From: Parapontixanthobacter aurantiacus
GTDB taxonomy: Bacteria > Pseudomonadota > Alphaproteobacteria > Sphingomonadales > Sphingomonadaceae
Assembly: GCF_009827635.1 (NCBI RefSeq)
Contig: NZ_WTYW01000005.1
Coordinates: 1-64,000 of the forward strand
DNA length: 64,000 nt
Direction: 5' to 3'
The notes beneath the pieces were generated by a model. That model made no database searches, was not told where the DNA came from, and was given only the letters and a program-made list of their open reading frames with translations. How positions within the stretch are numbered: the first letter of the stretch is position 1; each line of letters starts with the position of its first letter. Shown piece by piece: positions 8,222-16,666 of the stretch. The position numbers and the translations under genes are program-made.

Positions 8222-8815
8222 ATGGCCGAAACACCATCAAGTACATCACAGACGACACGAAAAAGTGACGTAGCCGGCGAAATTAAGAACGACGCCCGCG
8301 ACCTCAAAGACACTGCGGTCGAGCAGGGTGAAGCAAAAGCAGCACAGGAGAAAGATCGCGTCGGGCGCACAGCTCAATCGGCTTCGTCAGCTATGCAGAC
8401 CGCGGCTGACGAACTGCGTAACGACGATCAGGCGCCCGATTGGCTCGCTTCCGCGTTTAGTAGCATTGCGCGCGAAGTGGACGGGCTTGCGTCACGCCTG
8501 CAGGACAAGTCGCCACGCGAGCTTGCCAGTGAAACGCGCCGCTTCGCTCGCGACAATCCATCGGCGTTCCTCGGCGCCTCCGCGATTGCCGGCTTCGCCG
8601 CTGCCCGGTTCCTCAGAGCAGGTGCGGAATATCATGACGATTACGATGTGAAGAATAATCAGCGGGACCGAAGATACGATTCTTCGCACACGCCAGAGGG
8701 CATCGGTTCGTCTCCAGCAAGTCCGACGGCAGCCACAGGTACCGGCAATCGCGATCAGACGGTCGCTCAGGCGAGAGCTAATGCTGCCACCACACGGTCG
8801 ACTGGAGGCGTATGA
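8222..8815 (+). CDS. Nutrient-deprivation/stress-induced YqjD-like protein
   Basis: This 197-residue acidic, helical protein is probably membrane-tethered. A strong ribosome site (GAGGAG, 8208-8213) fixes the ATG at 8222. The first 60 residues are charged and coiled-coil-like (many Lys, Asp, Gln and Ala). The middle segment RRFARDNPSAFLGASAIAGFAAARFL is the DUF883/YqjD-type membrane anchor pattern (N-P then a glycine-alanine helix). The tail is low-complexity. It overlaps the next gene by four bases. In sphingomonads and rhizobia such proteins accompany a holin-like protein and a DUF3618 protein and are stress-induced. The exact role is unknown. Confidence 0.7.
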   Translation: MAETPSSTSQTTRKSDVAGEIKNDARDLKDTAVEQGEAKAAQEKDRVGRTAQSASSAMQTAADELRNDDQAPDWLASAFSSIAREVDGLASRLQDKSPRELASETRRFARDNPSAFLGASAIAGFAAARFLRAGAEYHDDYDVKNNQRDRRYDSSHTPEGIGSSPASPTAATGTGNRDQTVAQARANAATTRSTGGV

Positions 8816-9261
8816 TGACACCGAACAGCGACAAAATGGATCCCTCTTCTGCGGGTACCCGCAGCGACGAGAATGTGGTCGATCTGCTAAGCCATCTGAC
8901 TAGCCAGAGCGCCCATCTCGCTCAGCAGCAGGTCAATCTCGTCCAAGCCGAAATGCGCGAATCTGTAAGCGACATTCAGAAATCGATTGCCAGCCTGTTG
9001 GGCGCGGCGGTGTTCGGTATTTCCGGCCTCGGCGTCACCCTGATGGGCATCGCCTATCTTATCGGCGATGCGATTGGTGACCGCGATCTTGCCACGCTGC
9101 TGGTTGGCATTGCGACGTTAATCATAGCGGCCATTCTTTATGCGGTAGCCCGCGGCAAGATGAAGGATACGCACCTCAAGCCAGAGCGCACGATCGACAC
9201 CGTCGAACGGACGCCCGATGCCGCCCGCGGCGAGCTTACCCATTCCGGAGCAACACGATGA
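8812..9261 (+). CDS. Phage holin superfamily III / YqjE-like membrane protein
   Basis: A 149-residue inner-membrane protein. Residues 1-60 are soluble and amphipathic (QQQVNLVQAEMRESVSD). Two membrane helices follow at about 65-85 (GAAVFGISGLGVTLMGIAYLIG) and 92-112 (LATLLVGIATLIIAAILYAVA), then a polar tail. This is the DUF1469/YqjE pattern (annotated as phage holin superfamily III), found with YqjD-type partners. The name does not imply a prophage here. It is coupled at both ends by ATGA overlaps to its neighbours and so belongs to the same three-gene operon. The biochemical role is not established. Confidence 0.75.
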   Translation: MMTPNSDKMDPSSAGTRSDENVVDLLSHLTSQSAHLAQQQVNLVQAEMRESVSDIQKSIASLLGAAVFGISGLGVTLMGIAYLIGDAIGDRDLATLLVGIATLIIAAILYAVARGKMKDTHLKPERTIDTVERTPDAARGELTHSGATR

Positions 9262-10082
9262 ACCATAACGACACGCGCGACCCCGATACGATTGAAGCCG
9301 ATATCCGGCGCACCCAGGAAGACATGAGCAGAACCGTCGACAGGATCGGTGATCAGATGTCGCCCCGCAACCTGTTCAATGCCTTACTGGACAAAGCTGA
9401 CGAGAACGGGATCGACGCCCGTTACATCCTCGACGGCGCCCGGCGCAACCCGCTTGCCTTGGGACTCATCTCGGCGGGCGGCATTTGGCTGATAAGCGAC
9501 TACGATGCCAAACCCTCCGCATTCACGTCAGATTCCGGCAGCAACGGAGTATCGGCCAACGCTCACGACTACGATCCCGATCACCGAGCCTATATCGAAC
9601 ACATGTCTCGGATAGAGCGGCGACCGGACGAGGAAGACCAGTTTTACTATCGCCGCCGCGACGAGCACCGCGGAACTTATCTGATGATCGAACGTGGCCA
9701 CGACGAAGATGACAAGTCCTATCGCCAACGGCTTGATGATGCGACGGGACGGATGCGCGAAAAGCGTGACCGCTTCGCAGATAGCGCACGGCAGACCCGC
9801 ACCGACCTAGCACGACGAGGCCAACGAACGGCGGAAAAGGGGCGGGATGCCTACTACAGCAACCCCCTGGTGGGCGGTCTGGCCGCTGCAATCGTCGGCG
9901 CCATCGCCGGATCCGTCATCCCCGCGTCGCAAACCGAACGGGAGAAACTCGGTCCGCAAGGTGCGCGAGCGTTGGACAAGGCCGAAGAGACGGCGAAACA
10001 GGCTGGCGAACAAGCGCGAAAGAAAAAGGACGAGGTGGTCGAGCGCACAAACCAGAAGATGGAAGAAAAAGGACCGTCCTGA
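9258..10082 (+). CDS. DUF3618 domain protein of the stress operon
   Basis: A 274-residue protein opening with DPDTIEADIRRTQEDMSRTVDRIGDQMSPRNL, the DUF3618 signature of short coiled helices. Near residue 60-75 is a hydrophobic run (NPLALGLISAGGIWLIS), and near 203-222 a second (NPLVGGLAAAIVGAIAGSVIP), again of the DUF883/YqjD anchor type. The region between is rich in Asp, Glu, Tyr and Arg, and the tail is a Lys/Glu-rich helix. It overlaps the upstream gene by four bases and closes the operon. The likely place is the inner membrane, shaping the envelope under stress, by analogy with YqjD. No enzyme motif is present. Confidence 0.7.
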   Translation: MNHNDTRDPDTIEADIRRTQEDMSRTVDRIGDQMSPRNLFNALLDKADENGIDARYILDGARRNPLALGLISAGGIWLISDYDAKPSAFTSDSGSNGVSANAHDYDPDHRAYIEHMSRIERRPDEEDQFYYRRRDEHRGTYLMIERGHDEDDKSYRQRLDDATGRMREKRDRFADSARQTRTDLARRGQRTAEKGRDAYYSNPLVGGLAAAIVGAIAGSVIPASQTEREKLGPQGARALDKAEETAKQAGEQARKKKDEVVERTNQKMEEKGPS

Positions 10083-10168
10083 ACATTTTGGCAGCAATGC
10101 TGGACCGGAAACGGGGAAACTCCTTCCCGGTCCTCTATGAGAAATTTGATCAGGAGATATGGACTGAA

Positions 10169-10256
10169 TGGTGCGGTCGAGAAGACTCGAACTTCCACGG
10201 GTTATTCACCCACAACGACCTCAACGTTGCGCGTCTACCAGTTCCGCCACGACCGC
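10169..10256 (-). tRNA. tRNA-Leu (anticodon GAG)
   Basis: The reverse strand folds as a long-variable-arm tRNA. The acceptor is GCGGTCG pairing with CGACCGC, the D arm contains CTGGTAGACGCG, and the anticodon stem CAACG/CGTTG encloses TTGAGGT (anticodon GAG, reading CUC/CUU). A leucine-type variable arm follows, then the T arm with GTTCGAGTC, discriminator A and an encoded CCA (10169-10171). Its 3' end faces the stress operon and the accessory region to the left, the usual geometry for an integration site. Confidence 0.95.
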
Positions 10257-10396
10257 ACACAGTCAGATTGCGAGGTCGGCCCGAGGCCGTGCCCGCATGG
10301 TAGGAGCGCGCCACTAGCAACGCGCCACGATGGCTGCAAGTGTTTTGACCGTCCCGCGCTCAAACAATCTCCTGCGCTCGCCAGCGAAGTACGAGA

Positions 10397-11404
10397 TTAG
10401 CTCGTCGACCAGCCGAAATCGGCGTAACGCGCGGATCGGGGGAAGTCGGCAACCGCCTCGCTGATGACCATGCTTTCGCCCGGAGCGAGTTCGTCCTTGG
10501 GCGGCTGAGCTTCAAAGCTATACACGATCTTGAGGTTCTCGTCGCGCAGCACGATGAGTACGGGCGGAACCCGTCGCGTTTCCGTCCCGACATTGGTGAT
10601 CGTCCCGCGCGCACCGAAATACTCGGTGTTGTCGGAAAGGGTGCGGCGCTGCTGGTCCTGTATGGGGAAATCGAGCTTCAAGTCCGGCTGGTCCTCGGCG
10701 AATTGCGGCCCGCTCGTCGCCCAGTCGGGCAAGCCCCACACCTGGATCGCCGCGATTGCCGCAAGGGCGAGAATGGCGAAGGCTGCGGCGGCGATCGTGA
10801 ACAGCTTCAGAGGGTTACGCCGAGACCGCGCCGGCGGTGCGTAGTCGGTATCGGCATATTCGACACGTCCGCCGGCCACGTCGTCCGCGTGCTCGTCTGC
10901 ATAGCTGTCGTGAGGATCTTCGGCGGGGGCGGATATATAGCCCGGCGCCGGATCGACCATCGACGCCTCGCGCGGTGCGGCGGCTTCGTGCTCGCGTGAA
11001 AAGTCTCGCTCGTCGTCGCGGGACGCATCCTCGTCAGGCGTTTCCGCATATGCCGCGTCCCCGCCCGGTGCATCGGCAGTTGCGTCGCGCGAAGTTTCCT
11101 CGGGCGGTGGTGCTGTTGCAGGAACCGCCTCGTCGCGCTCGTCCCGTCGCGCTGCAACCTCGCCCGCCGCGTCATCTTCATGCGAGGACGATAGCGCCGT
11201 TGCCTCTCTGACCGGTTCGCTTGGCGCATCTTCAGCTTGTGGTGCGCGGCTTTCCGAAAGCGCCTCATCGCGCGGAGCGAGTTCGGGCCCTTCCTGAAAC
11301 CAGCTGTGTTTGCATTTGGCGCATCGTACCGTCCGCCCCTCGATACCGACCGCGTCGTCGGGTACGACGTAACGCGTCTTGCAGGCAGGACAGGCGATAA
11401 TCAT
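10397..11404 (-). CDS. MJ0042-type zinc-ribbon and DUF3426 membrane protein
   Basis: A 335-residue protein with an N-terminal zinc finger of the MJ0042 type: CPAC at 5-8 and CAKC near 28-31, around TRYVVPDDAVG. A long acidic, disordered stretch follows (to about 190), then one membrane helix near 200-225 (LFTIAAAAFAILALAAIAAIQ) and a C-terminal extracytoplasmic domain of the DUF3426 kind, ending in YADFGWS. In alphaproteobacteria this gene commonly sits divergent to ftsE, as here (157 bases apart). Function is unknown; the finger faces the cytosol and may bind a partner rather than DNA. Confidence 0.8.
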   Translation of the reverse strand: MIIACPACKTRYVVPDDAVGIEGRTVRCAKCKHSWFQEGPELAPRDEALSESRAPQAEDAPSEPVREATALSSSHEDDAAGEVAARRDERDEAVPATAPPPEETSRDATADAPGGDAAYAETPDEDASRDDERDFSREHEAAAPREASMVDPAPGYISAPAEDPHDSYADEHADDVAGGRVEYADTDYAPPARSRRNPLKLFTIAAAAFAILALAAIAAIQVWGLPDWATSGPQFAEDQPDLKLDFPIQDQQRRTLSDNTEYFGARGTITNVGTETRRVPPVLIVLRDENLKIVYSFEAQPPKDELAPGESMVISEAVADFPRSARYADFGWSTS

Positions 11405-11561
11405 GGTTAAGCGTCTTAGAACGCCGATTCGCCATCAACAAGGCTTGGGTGCCGCCCCCTCTTGCCAATGATGCCTTTTTTCCACACTGGAGGCACGTTA
11501 TAGGACTTCGGGGAAACGCGGTAATCCTACGGCGTCGGCGGTTATTGGACGATTATCGGAT

Positions 11562-12416
11562 ATGATGGATAGTGACGATCCGATCGTCCATCTCGACAAT
11601 GTCGGACTGCGTTACGGAACCGACAAGGAAGTTCTGTCCGGCGTCAGTTGCTCGCTCGATGCGGGCCGCTTCTACTTTCTGACGGGGGCGAGCGGCGCGG
11701 GAAAGACGTCGCTGCTGAAGATCCTCTACTTGGCTCAAACGCCCTCACGCGGAGCGATGCGGATGTTCGGCACCGACATGCTGACCATCCCCCAGTCGCG
11801 CCTTCCCGAATTCAGGCGGCGGCTGGGCGTCGTCTTCCAGGACTTCCGCCTCGTTGAGCATATGAGCGCCTATGACAACATCGCTTTGCCGCTGCGCGTG
11901 GCCGGCGTGCGGGAGCGCGATCTGGCGGAACCGGTCGAGGATATGCTGTCCTGGGTCGGCTTGGAGCATCGCGCCCGGGCGAAGCCTGCGACCTTGTCTG
12001 GCGGCGAGCAGCAGCGAGTGGCGATCGCGCGGGCCGTCATTTCCCGGCCCGACATGCTCGTCGCCGACGAACCGACGGGCAATGTCGATCCGGACATGGC
12101 CATGAAACTGCTGAGCCTGTTCTACGCCCTCAATCGCCTCGGCACGACCATCGTCGTCGCGACCCACGACCTCAATCTCGTGCGGCAGATGCCCGATGCG
12201 ACCATCATGCGGCTGGACAAGGGACGCCTGATGGACCCGACCGGGGCGCTTCGTTATCCGCCGCGCGCAGAGCGCCCTGCCGGCAAGAGGGAACTGTACG
12301 ACCGGGCAATGCGTCCAACCATCGGCTTCGTTAAGGCTGACGAGCACGACAGTGGCGATGACAGTGTAGCGGCAGACGTCGAGGCTGCGGAGAAGCGCGG
12401 CTGGGAAATGCCGTGA
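11562..12416 (+). CDS. ftsE: Cell division ATP-binding protein FtsE
   Basis: The ATPase of the FtsEX complex, which sits at the divisome and controls cell-wall hydrolases. Walker [10 protein letters not shown] lies near 42-50, the Q-loop in VVFQDF, the signature LSGGEQQR near 146, Walker B LVADEPTG and the switch His in THD. At 284 residues it is about 60 longer than the Escherichia coli protein, because of a charged C-terminal tail after DKGRL (Arg/Pro then Asp/Glu rich). ATG 11562 or 11565. It overlaps ftsX by four bases (GTGA) and begins a four-gene coupled operon. Confidence 0.93.
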   Translation: MMDSDDPIVHLDNVGLRYGTDKEVLSGVSCSLDAGRFYFLTGASGAGKTSLLKILYLAQTPSRGAMRMFGTDMLTIPQSRLPEFRRRLGVVFQDFRLVEHMSAYDNIALPLRVAGVRERDLAEPVEDMLSWVGLEHRARAKPATLSGGEQQRVAIARAVISRPDMLVADEPTGNVDPDMAMKLLSLFYALNRLGTTIVVATHDLNLVRQMPDATIMRLDKGRLMDPTGALRYPPRAERPAGKRELYDRAMRPTIGFVKADEHDSGDDSVAADVEAAEKRGWEMP

Positions 12417-13348
12417 AGCGTCCTCCCGTCATATCCGACGCCGTAAAGCGAGGCCTTACTCCGTTGCATCGCAAGCAGGCGACGCAGCTCCTGCCGCAAA
12501 CGCGCATGGGCGGGCCGATGCCGTGGATCATCGCAATCATGGTCGCTCTGGTCGTGCTGGCGACCGGCGGCGCCCTGTCCCTCAATCGGCTCGCAAGCAC
12601 GGCGAATGACGACCTCGCCGGTTCGATCACCGTGCAGATCGTCGAAGCCGACCCCGCCGAACGCGAACGTCAGACCGAGGCAACCGTCCGCCTGCTGGAA
12701 GCAGACCGGCGTGTCGCCGCGGTCAGGGCCGTTCCGCAGAGCGAACTCGATGCCCTGCTCGAACCATGGCTTGGGGAAATCGACCCGGCGGCGCCTTCCG
12801 TGCCGATCCCAGCCCTCGTCGATGCGCGGCTTGTCGGACCGGCGAGCGAGGCGGAACTCCTGCGCCTCGAAAGCCTCCTGAAACGCGACGCGCCCGATGC
12901 GCGGCTCGATGCACAGGCCGACTGGCTCGGACCGGTTTTCGCCGCCATTGCCTCCTTGCAATGGCTTGCCCTCGTACTGGTGGCGATGCTTGCCTTCACG
13001 GGCATCACTGCGGTCTGGCTCGCATCGCGCAACGCCCTCTCGATCAATGCAAAGACCATCGAAGTCATCCATTTGCTCGGCGGCGACGACCACCAGATCG
13101 CGCGCGTGGTGCAACGGGCGATGAGGACGGATGCGGTGGTCGGCAGCGTGGCAGGCTTCGTCCTTGGCCTGCTCGCGCTATGGCTGCTCGGCTCGCAATT
13201 CGCGGCGCTCGAATCCGGACTCGTCGCGGGAGGCGGGCTGATCTGGCTGGACTGGCTCGCGATCGTGCTCGTCCCCGTCGCTGCCTGCGCAATCGCGTTG
13301 CTGACCGCACGTTTCACCGTCCTCTTGCTGTTGCGGCGCCCGGTATGA
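12413..13348 (+). CDS. ftsX: Cell division protein FtsX
   Basis: The membrane subunit of FtsEX, 311 residues, starting at GTG (GTGA overlap with ftsE). Topology: a cytosolic N-terminus, helix 1 near 37-58 (PWIIAIMVALVVLATGGAL), a periplasmic domain of about 110 residues, then three more helices near 180-207, 240-265 and 275-305. This four-helix layout is the FtsX/MacB-type permease. The periplasmic loop would contact amidase activators. It overlaps the next gene by four bases. Sequence conservation in the loop is low, as is usual for FtsX, so the call rests on topology and on ftsE next to it. Confidence 0.9.
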   Translation: MKRPPVISDAVKRGLTPLHRKQATQLLPQTRMGGPMPWIIAIMVALVVLATGGALSLNRLASTANDDLAGSITVQIVEADPAERERQTEATVRLLEADRRVAAVRAVPQSELDALLEPWLGEIDPAAPSVPIPALVDARLVGPASEAELLRLESLLKRDAPDARLDAQADWLGPVFAAIASLQWLALVLVAMLAFTGITAVWLASRNALSINAKTIEVIHLLGGDDHQIARVVQRAMRTDAVVGSVAGFVLGLLALWLLGSQFAALESGLVAGGGLIWLDWLAIVLVPVAACAIALLTARFTVLLLLRRPV

Positions 13349-13875
13349 TCTGGCGGATCGTATCGGCAATGCTCGTCGTGTGGCTGCTCGGCTTCGTCCT
13401 GTTCGCCGTGACCCTGCCGCGTCCGCTAGAAAACGGGGTCAGCGATGTCGTCATCGTGCCGACCGGCGGGGCAGGTCGGATCGAGCGAGGGCTCGAAGTG
13501 ATCGACCGGGGCTATGCGCGAGAATTGTTCGTGTCCGGGGTCGATCCTGAAGTGCGGGCGGAAGAATTCGCCGAGCAGTTCGATGTCAGCGCGCAGGAAA
13601 TGGATTGCTGCGTCACACTCGGCTTCGATGCCGTCGACACGCGCAGCAATGCGAGGGAAGCGGCGAACTGGCTCGAACAGCGCGGAGTGCGCAGCGTTCG
13701 CCTTGTGACCAGCGACTGGCATATGCCGCGCGTCTATGCGGAATTTCGCAGCGTCATTCCGAGCGAGATCACGATCGTGCAGGATGCGACGGTCGGCAGC
13801 CCGAGCCTGTCCACTCTCTTCCTCGAATATCACAAGTTCCTCGCTAGCCGCATCGCCTATTACACCGGCTTATGA
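13345..13875 (+). CDS. YdcF/ElyC-like DUF218 membrane protein
   Basis: A 176-residue protein with an N-terminal membrane anchor (residues 1-25, MIWRIVSAMLVVWLLGFVLFAV) and a DUF218 domain. Seen in order: DVVIVPTGGAGRIERGLE, ARELFVSG, DTRSNAREAA and RLVTSDWHMPR, the hallmark blocks of YdcF/ElyC/SanA proteins linked to envelope or cell-wall metabolism. The start at 13345 is fixed by the ATGA overlap with ftsX. The long frame that extends upstream to 12766 only shadows ftsX. It overlaps plsC by four bases. Its place between ftsX and an acyltransferase supports an envelope role. Confidence 0.85.
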   Translation: MIWRIVSAMLVVWLLGFVLFAVTLPRPLENGVSDVVIVPTGGAGRIERGLEVIDRGYARELFVSGVDPEVRAEEFAEQFDVSAQEMDCCVTLGFDAVDTRSNAREAANWLEQRGVRSVRLVTSDWHMPRVYAEFRSVIPSEITIVQDATVGSPSLSTLFLEYHKFLASRIAYYTGL

Positions 13876-14579
13876 AAACCTTCGTCCTCATCCTGAAGAA
13901 CATCGTCTTCTACCCGCTGTTCTATGCCGGATCGATCGCGATCACTTTCGGTTCGCTCGTCCTGATGCTGTTCGACGAGAAGGCGTTCCGGCGACTGGTG
14001 CGGCAATGGGGCCGATATCAGCGGTGGTGCCTCCGGAACATCATCGGCTGCGACGTCCGCATCGAGGGGAGCCGCGCATCGAAGCCGGTTCTCTATGCCT
14101 TCAAGCACGAGAGCTTCTTCGAGGCGATCGACGCGCCCAACCTCCTCGATACGCCGAGCGTGTTTGCAAAGGAGGAACTGTTCAGGCTGCCTGGCTGGGG
14201 GCGCGCCGCGTCGGCCTACGGTTTGATACCGGTTTCCCGCAATGCGGGCGCAAAGGCGTTGATGGCGATGATCAGGGAAGCACGCGGGATGGCGGCAGCG
14301 GGGCGACCGCTCGTCATCTTTCCGGAAGGCACGCGCATTCCGCACGGCGAAATCGCTCCGCTGCGTTCCGGTTTCGCGGGCCTCTATAAGATGCTGAAGC
14401 TGCCCGTCGTCCCTGTCGCCGTTAATAGCGGTCCGGTCTATCACCGCTGGCTGAAGCAGCCGGGCACCATCATTTACCGGTTCGGATCGGAAATTCCGGC
14501 GGGGCTCGAACGCGAGGAAGTCGAGCGGCGGGTGGTCGAGGAGATCAATGCGCTGAACGGGGCGAGCGAAACGCCTTAG
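13872..14579 (+). CDS. plsC: 1-acyl-sn-glycerol-3-phosphate acyltransferase
   Basis: A 235-residue membrane-bound acyltransferase that converts lysophosphatidic to phosphatidic acid. It has an N-terminal hydrophobic stretch (residues 10-35). Motif I is HESFFE near 78-83 (the HX4D box with Glu in place of Asp, as I remember it in many alphaproteobacterial PlsC proteins). Motif III is IFPEGTR near 152. Motif IV is around LPVVPVAVNSG. It is the last gene of the ftsE-ftsX-ydcF-plsC unit (ATGA overlap). Its stop overlaps that of the convergent tyrA by four bases. Confidence 0.9.
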   Translation: MKTFVLILKNIVFYPLFYAGSIAITFGSLVLMLFDEKAFRRLVRQWGRYQRWCLRNIIGCDVRIEGSRASKPVLYAFKHESFFEAIDAPNLLDTPSVFAKEELFRLPGWGRAASAYGLIPVSRNAGAKALMAMIREARGMAAAGRPLVIFPEGTRIPHGEIAPLRSGFAGLYKMLKLPVVPVAVNSGPVYHRWLKQPGTIIYRFGSEIPAGLEREEVERRVVEEINALNGASETP

Positions 14580-15478
14580 TGCCGTCGGCCGAAATCGGGC
14601 GCGGCATCGTCCTGGCCCTCTTCGATGATCGAGCGGCGAATGGCGCGGGTTCGACTGAACATTTCGAACAGCGTGTCTCCGTCGCCCGATCTGATCGCGC
14701 GCTGCATGGCCGTGAGATCCTCGGAAAAGCGCCCGAGCATTTCCAGCACGGCGTCCCGGTTGTGAAGGAACACGTCGCGCCACATGGTCGGGTCCGAAGC
14801 CGCGATGCGGGTAAAATCGCGAAAGCCGCCGGCCGAATATTTGATGACTTCGCTGCGGGTCACTTCCTCCATGTCGGACGCGGTTCCCACGATGGTGAAG
14901 GCGATGAGATGCGGTATGTGACTGGTTACCGCCAGGACGAGGTCGTGATGTTCGGCATCCATGATCTCGACTGTGGCGCCGAGTGCTTCCCAGAATGTGC
15001 GAAGTTCGGCCACCCTGTCAGGCGGTGCATCGCTAGGAGGGGTCAGGATGCACCAGCGCCCTGCAAACAGGCCGGGAAATCCTGCGTCCGGGCCGCTTTC
15101 CTCGGTTCCGGCGACGGGATGGGCGGGGATAACGGTCTTTCCCGGTAAGGCGGCGAGCAAGTCGCGCATCACGCTCTGCTTCGAGGAACCGACATCGCTG
15201 ACGATGCAATCCGCCGGGACGAGAGCCGCCAGATCGCTCGCGACGGCCTTCATCGCTCCTACGGGCACGCACAGCAGTACGAGATCCGCCTCGCGGACGA
15301 CCTCTGCGAGAGTGTCGCAAACCGTATCCGCCAGCCCGCGTTCGGCGGCGCGGCGGCGCGTTTCTTCGGAATGGTCGAAGCCGAGCGTCTTCACCTCGCT
15401 CAGCCGCTCCCGAATGGCGAGCCCCAGCGACCCGCCGAGGAGACCGAGGCCTACGATCGCAACGCGCCGGATGGTCAT
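14576..15478 (-). CDS. tyrA: Prephenate/arogenate dehydrogenase family protein
   Basis: A 300-residue NAD(P)-dependent dehydrogenase of tyrosine biosynthesis, converting prephenate to 4-hydroxyphenylpyruvate or arogenate to tyrosine. The Rossmann motif is [11 protein letters not shown] near 9-19. Other blocks are [24 protein letters not shown] (substrate loop with the catalytic His) and VTSHIPHL, all typical of the TyrA family. It starts with an ATGA overlap on hisC, so hisC and tyrA form one transcript. There is no chorismate mutase or ACT domain. Whether arogenate or prephenate is preferred cannot be read. Confidence 0.9.
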   Translation of the reverse strand: MTIRRVAIVGLGLLGGSLGLAIRERLSEVKTLGFDHSEETRRRAAERGLADTVCDTLAEVVREADLVLLCVPVGAMKAVASDLAALVPADCIVSDVGSSKQSVMRDLLAALPGKTVIPAHPVAGTEESGPDAGFPGLFAGRWCILTPPSDAPPDRVAELRTFWEALGATVEIMDAEHHDLVLAVTSHIPHLIAFTIVGTASDMEEVTRSEVIKYSAGGFRDFTRIAASDPTMWRDVFLHNRDAVLEMLGRFSEDLTAMQRAIRSGDGDTLFEMFSRTRAIRRSIIEEGQDDAAPDFGRRH

Positions 15479-16584
15479 GCGTCTTCTGCCATTCGGCGGA
15501 GCACGTCGGCGATGACGTCCATATCATCCGCCCGCCCGATCGTAATGCGAAGCGCGTTCTCGAGCCCGCCCCCGGAGAAATGGCGAACGGCAAAGCCGGC
15601 CTCTGCAATACCGTCATGCGCGGCTTTGGCGGTGAGGCGACCCTCGAACAGGATCATCACGAAATTCGCGGCGCTGGGCAGGGGGCGCAATCCGTGATTG
15701 CCCAGCCGCTCGATCATGCTGACGAAGCGTTCGCGCTCTTTCCTGTTGTGTTCGCGGGTTGCCTCGACGAAGGCTTGGTCGCGCACTGCCGCCTTTGCCG
15801 CGGCCTGTCCGCTGCTCGTTACGTTGAACGGCCCGCGAATGCGATTGAGGTTGGTAACGATTTCGGCAGAGCCGGTCGCCCAGCCGATGCGCTCTGCGGC
15901 AAGGCCGTAGATCTTGCTGAAAGTTCGGGTGACGAGGACGTTGTCGTGCTTGCCCGCCAAGGCCAATCCCGCTTCGGCTTCGGCCGGATCGACATATTCG
16001 GCATAGGCCTGGTCGAGGACGAGGAGGACATCGGGTGGCAGTCCTTCGCGCAGCCGCGATACTTCGGTTGGGGGCAGATAGCTTCCCGTGGGATTGTTTG
16101 GATTGGCAAGAAAGACGACGCGCGTCCTCTCGCTCACATGGTCGAGCAGCGCGTCCACATCCGCACCGAAATCGCGATCGGGGGCTTCGACGGGTTTCGC
16201 ACCGCCCCGCCGCGCGGCAATTTCGTAGACCGAAAAGCTGTGACGTGAGAAGAGCACTTCGTCACCCGGCCCGGCGTAAGCCTGCGCGGCCAGATTGAGC
16301 AACTCGTCCGAGCCTGTTCCGCAAACGATCAGTTCCGCCGCAAGACCGTGAACTTCGGAAATGGCTTCGCGTAGAGCGGTCGCATCGGGATCGGGGTAAG
16401 TCGCCGGATCATGCGCCCGCGACAATTCCGAAAGAGCTTCCTTGCTGCATCCCAGCGGGTTCTCGTTGGCCGAAAGCTTGACGAGTTTGCGCCCGTCCGC
16501 CGCCTTCGCCTTGCCCGGAACGTAAGGGTGGATCGCCTCGATCCATGCCTTGGCCTGCGGTGCTGACGGACGCTGTTCTTGCAT
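15475..16584 (-). CDS. hisC: Histidinol-phosphate aminotransferase
   Basis: A PLP enzyme of fold type I, 369 residues from ATG 16584 ([24 protein letters not shown]). The frame reaches 16668, but family members start near IHPYVPG. Visible are LSANENPLG, the PLP site region [28 protein letters not shown], and the lysine in [14 protein letters not shown]. Adjacent tyrA suggests it also transaminates aromatic keto acids, as HisC does in several alphaproteobacteria. It is divergent from metX with about 80 bases between. I looked there for a SAM riboswitch and saw none. Confidence 0.92.
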   Translation of the reverse strand: MQEQRPSAPQAKAWIEAIHPYVPGKAKAADGRKLVKLSANENPLGCSKEALSELSRAHDPATYPDPDATALREAISEVHGLAAELIVCGTGSDELLNLAAQAYAGPGDEVLFSRHSFSVYEIAARRGGAKPVEAPDRDFGADVDALLDHVSERTRVVFLANPNNPTGSYLPPTEVSRLREGLPPDVLLVLDQAYAEYVDPAEAEAGLALAGKHDNVLVTRTFSKIYGLAAERIGWATGSAEIVTNLNRIRGPFNVTSSGQAAAKAAVRDQAFVEATREHNRKERERFVSMIERLGNHGLRPLPSAANFVMILFEGRLTAKAAHDGIAEAGFAVRHFSGGGLENALRITIGRADDMDVIADVLRRMAEDA

Positions 16585-16666
16585 AACGGGGGGCGCATAG
16601 CCGCTTTGGCCGGCAAGCAACAGAGAATTGACAGCTTGCCGCCGCCCCGTAAGGCGAAGCCGAGAC

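Noticed and set aside
8812-9261. Holin-like gene as sign of a prophage
   Set aside because: No phage structural, lysis or replication genes are nearby. The YqjE-type operon partners explain it.
12766-13344. Long N-terminal extension of the DUF218 protein
   Set aside because: This part only repeats ftsX in another phase; the ATGA at 13345 and the membrane anchor mark the true start.
16585-16666. Possible SAM riboswitch in the hisC-metX divergent gap
   Set aside because: The 80 bases contain no SAM-I, SAM-II or SAM/SAH core that I could align, only a GC-rich stem-like stretch. No support.
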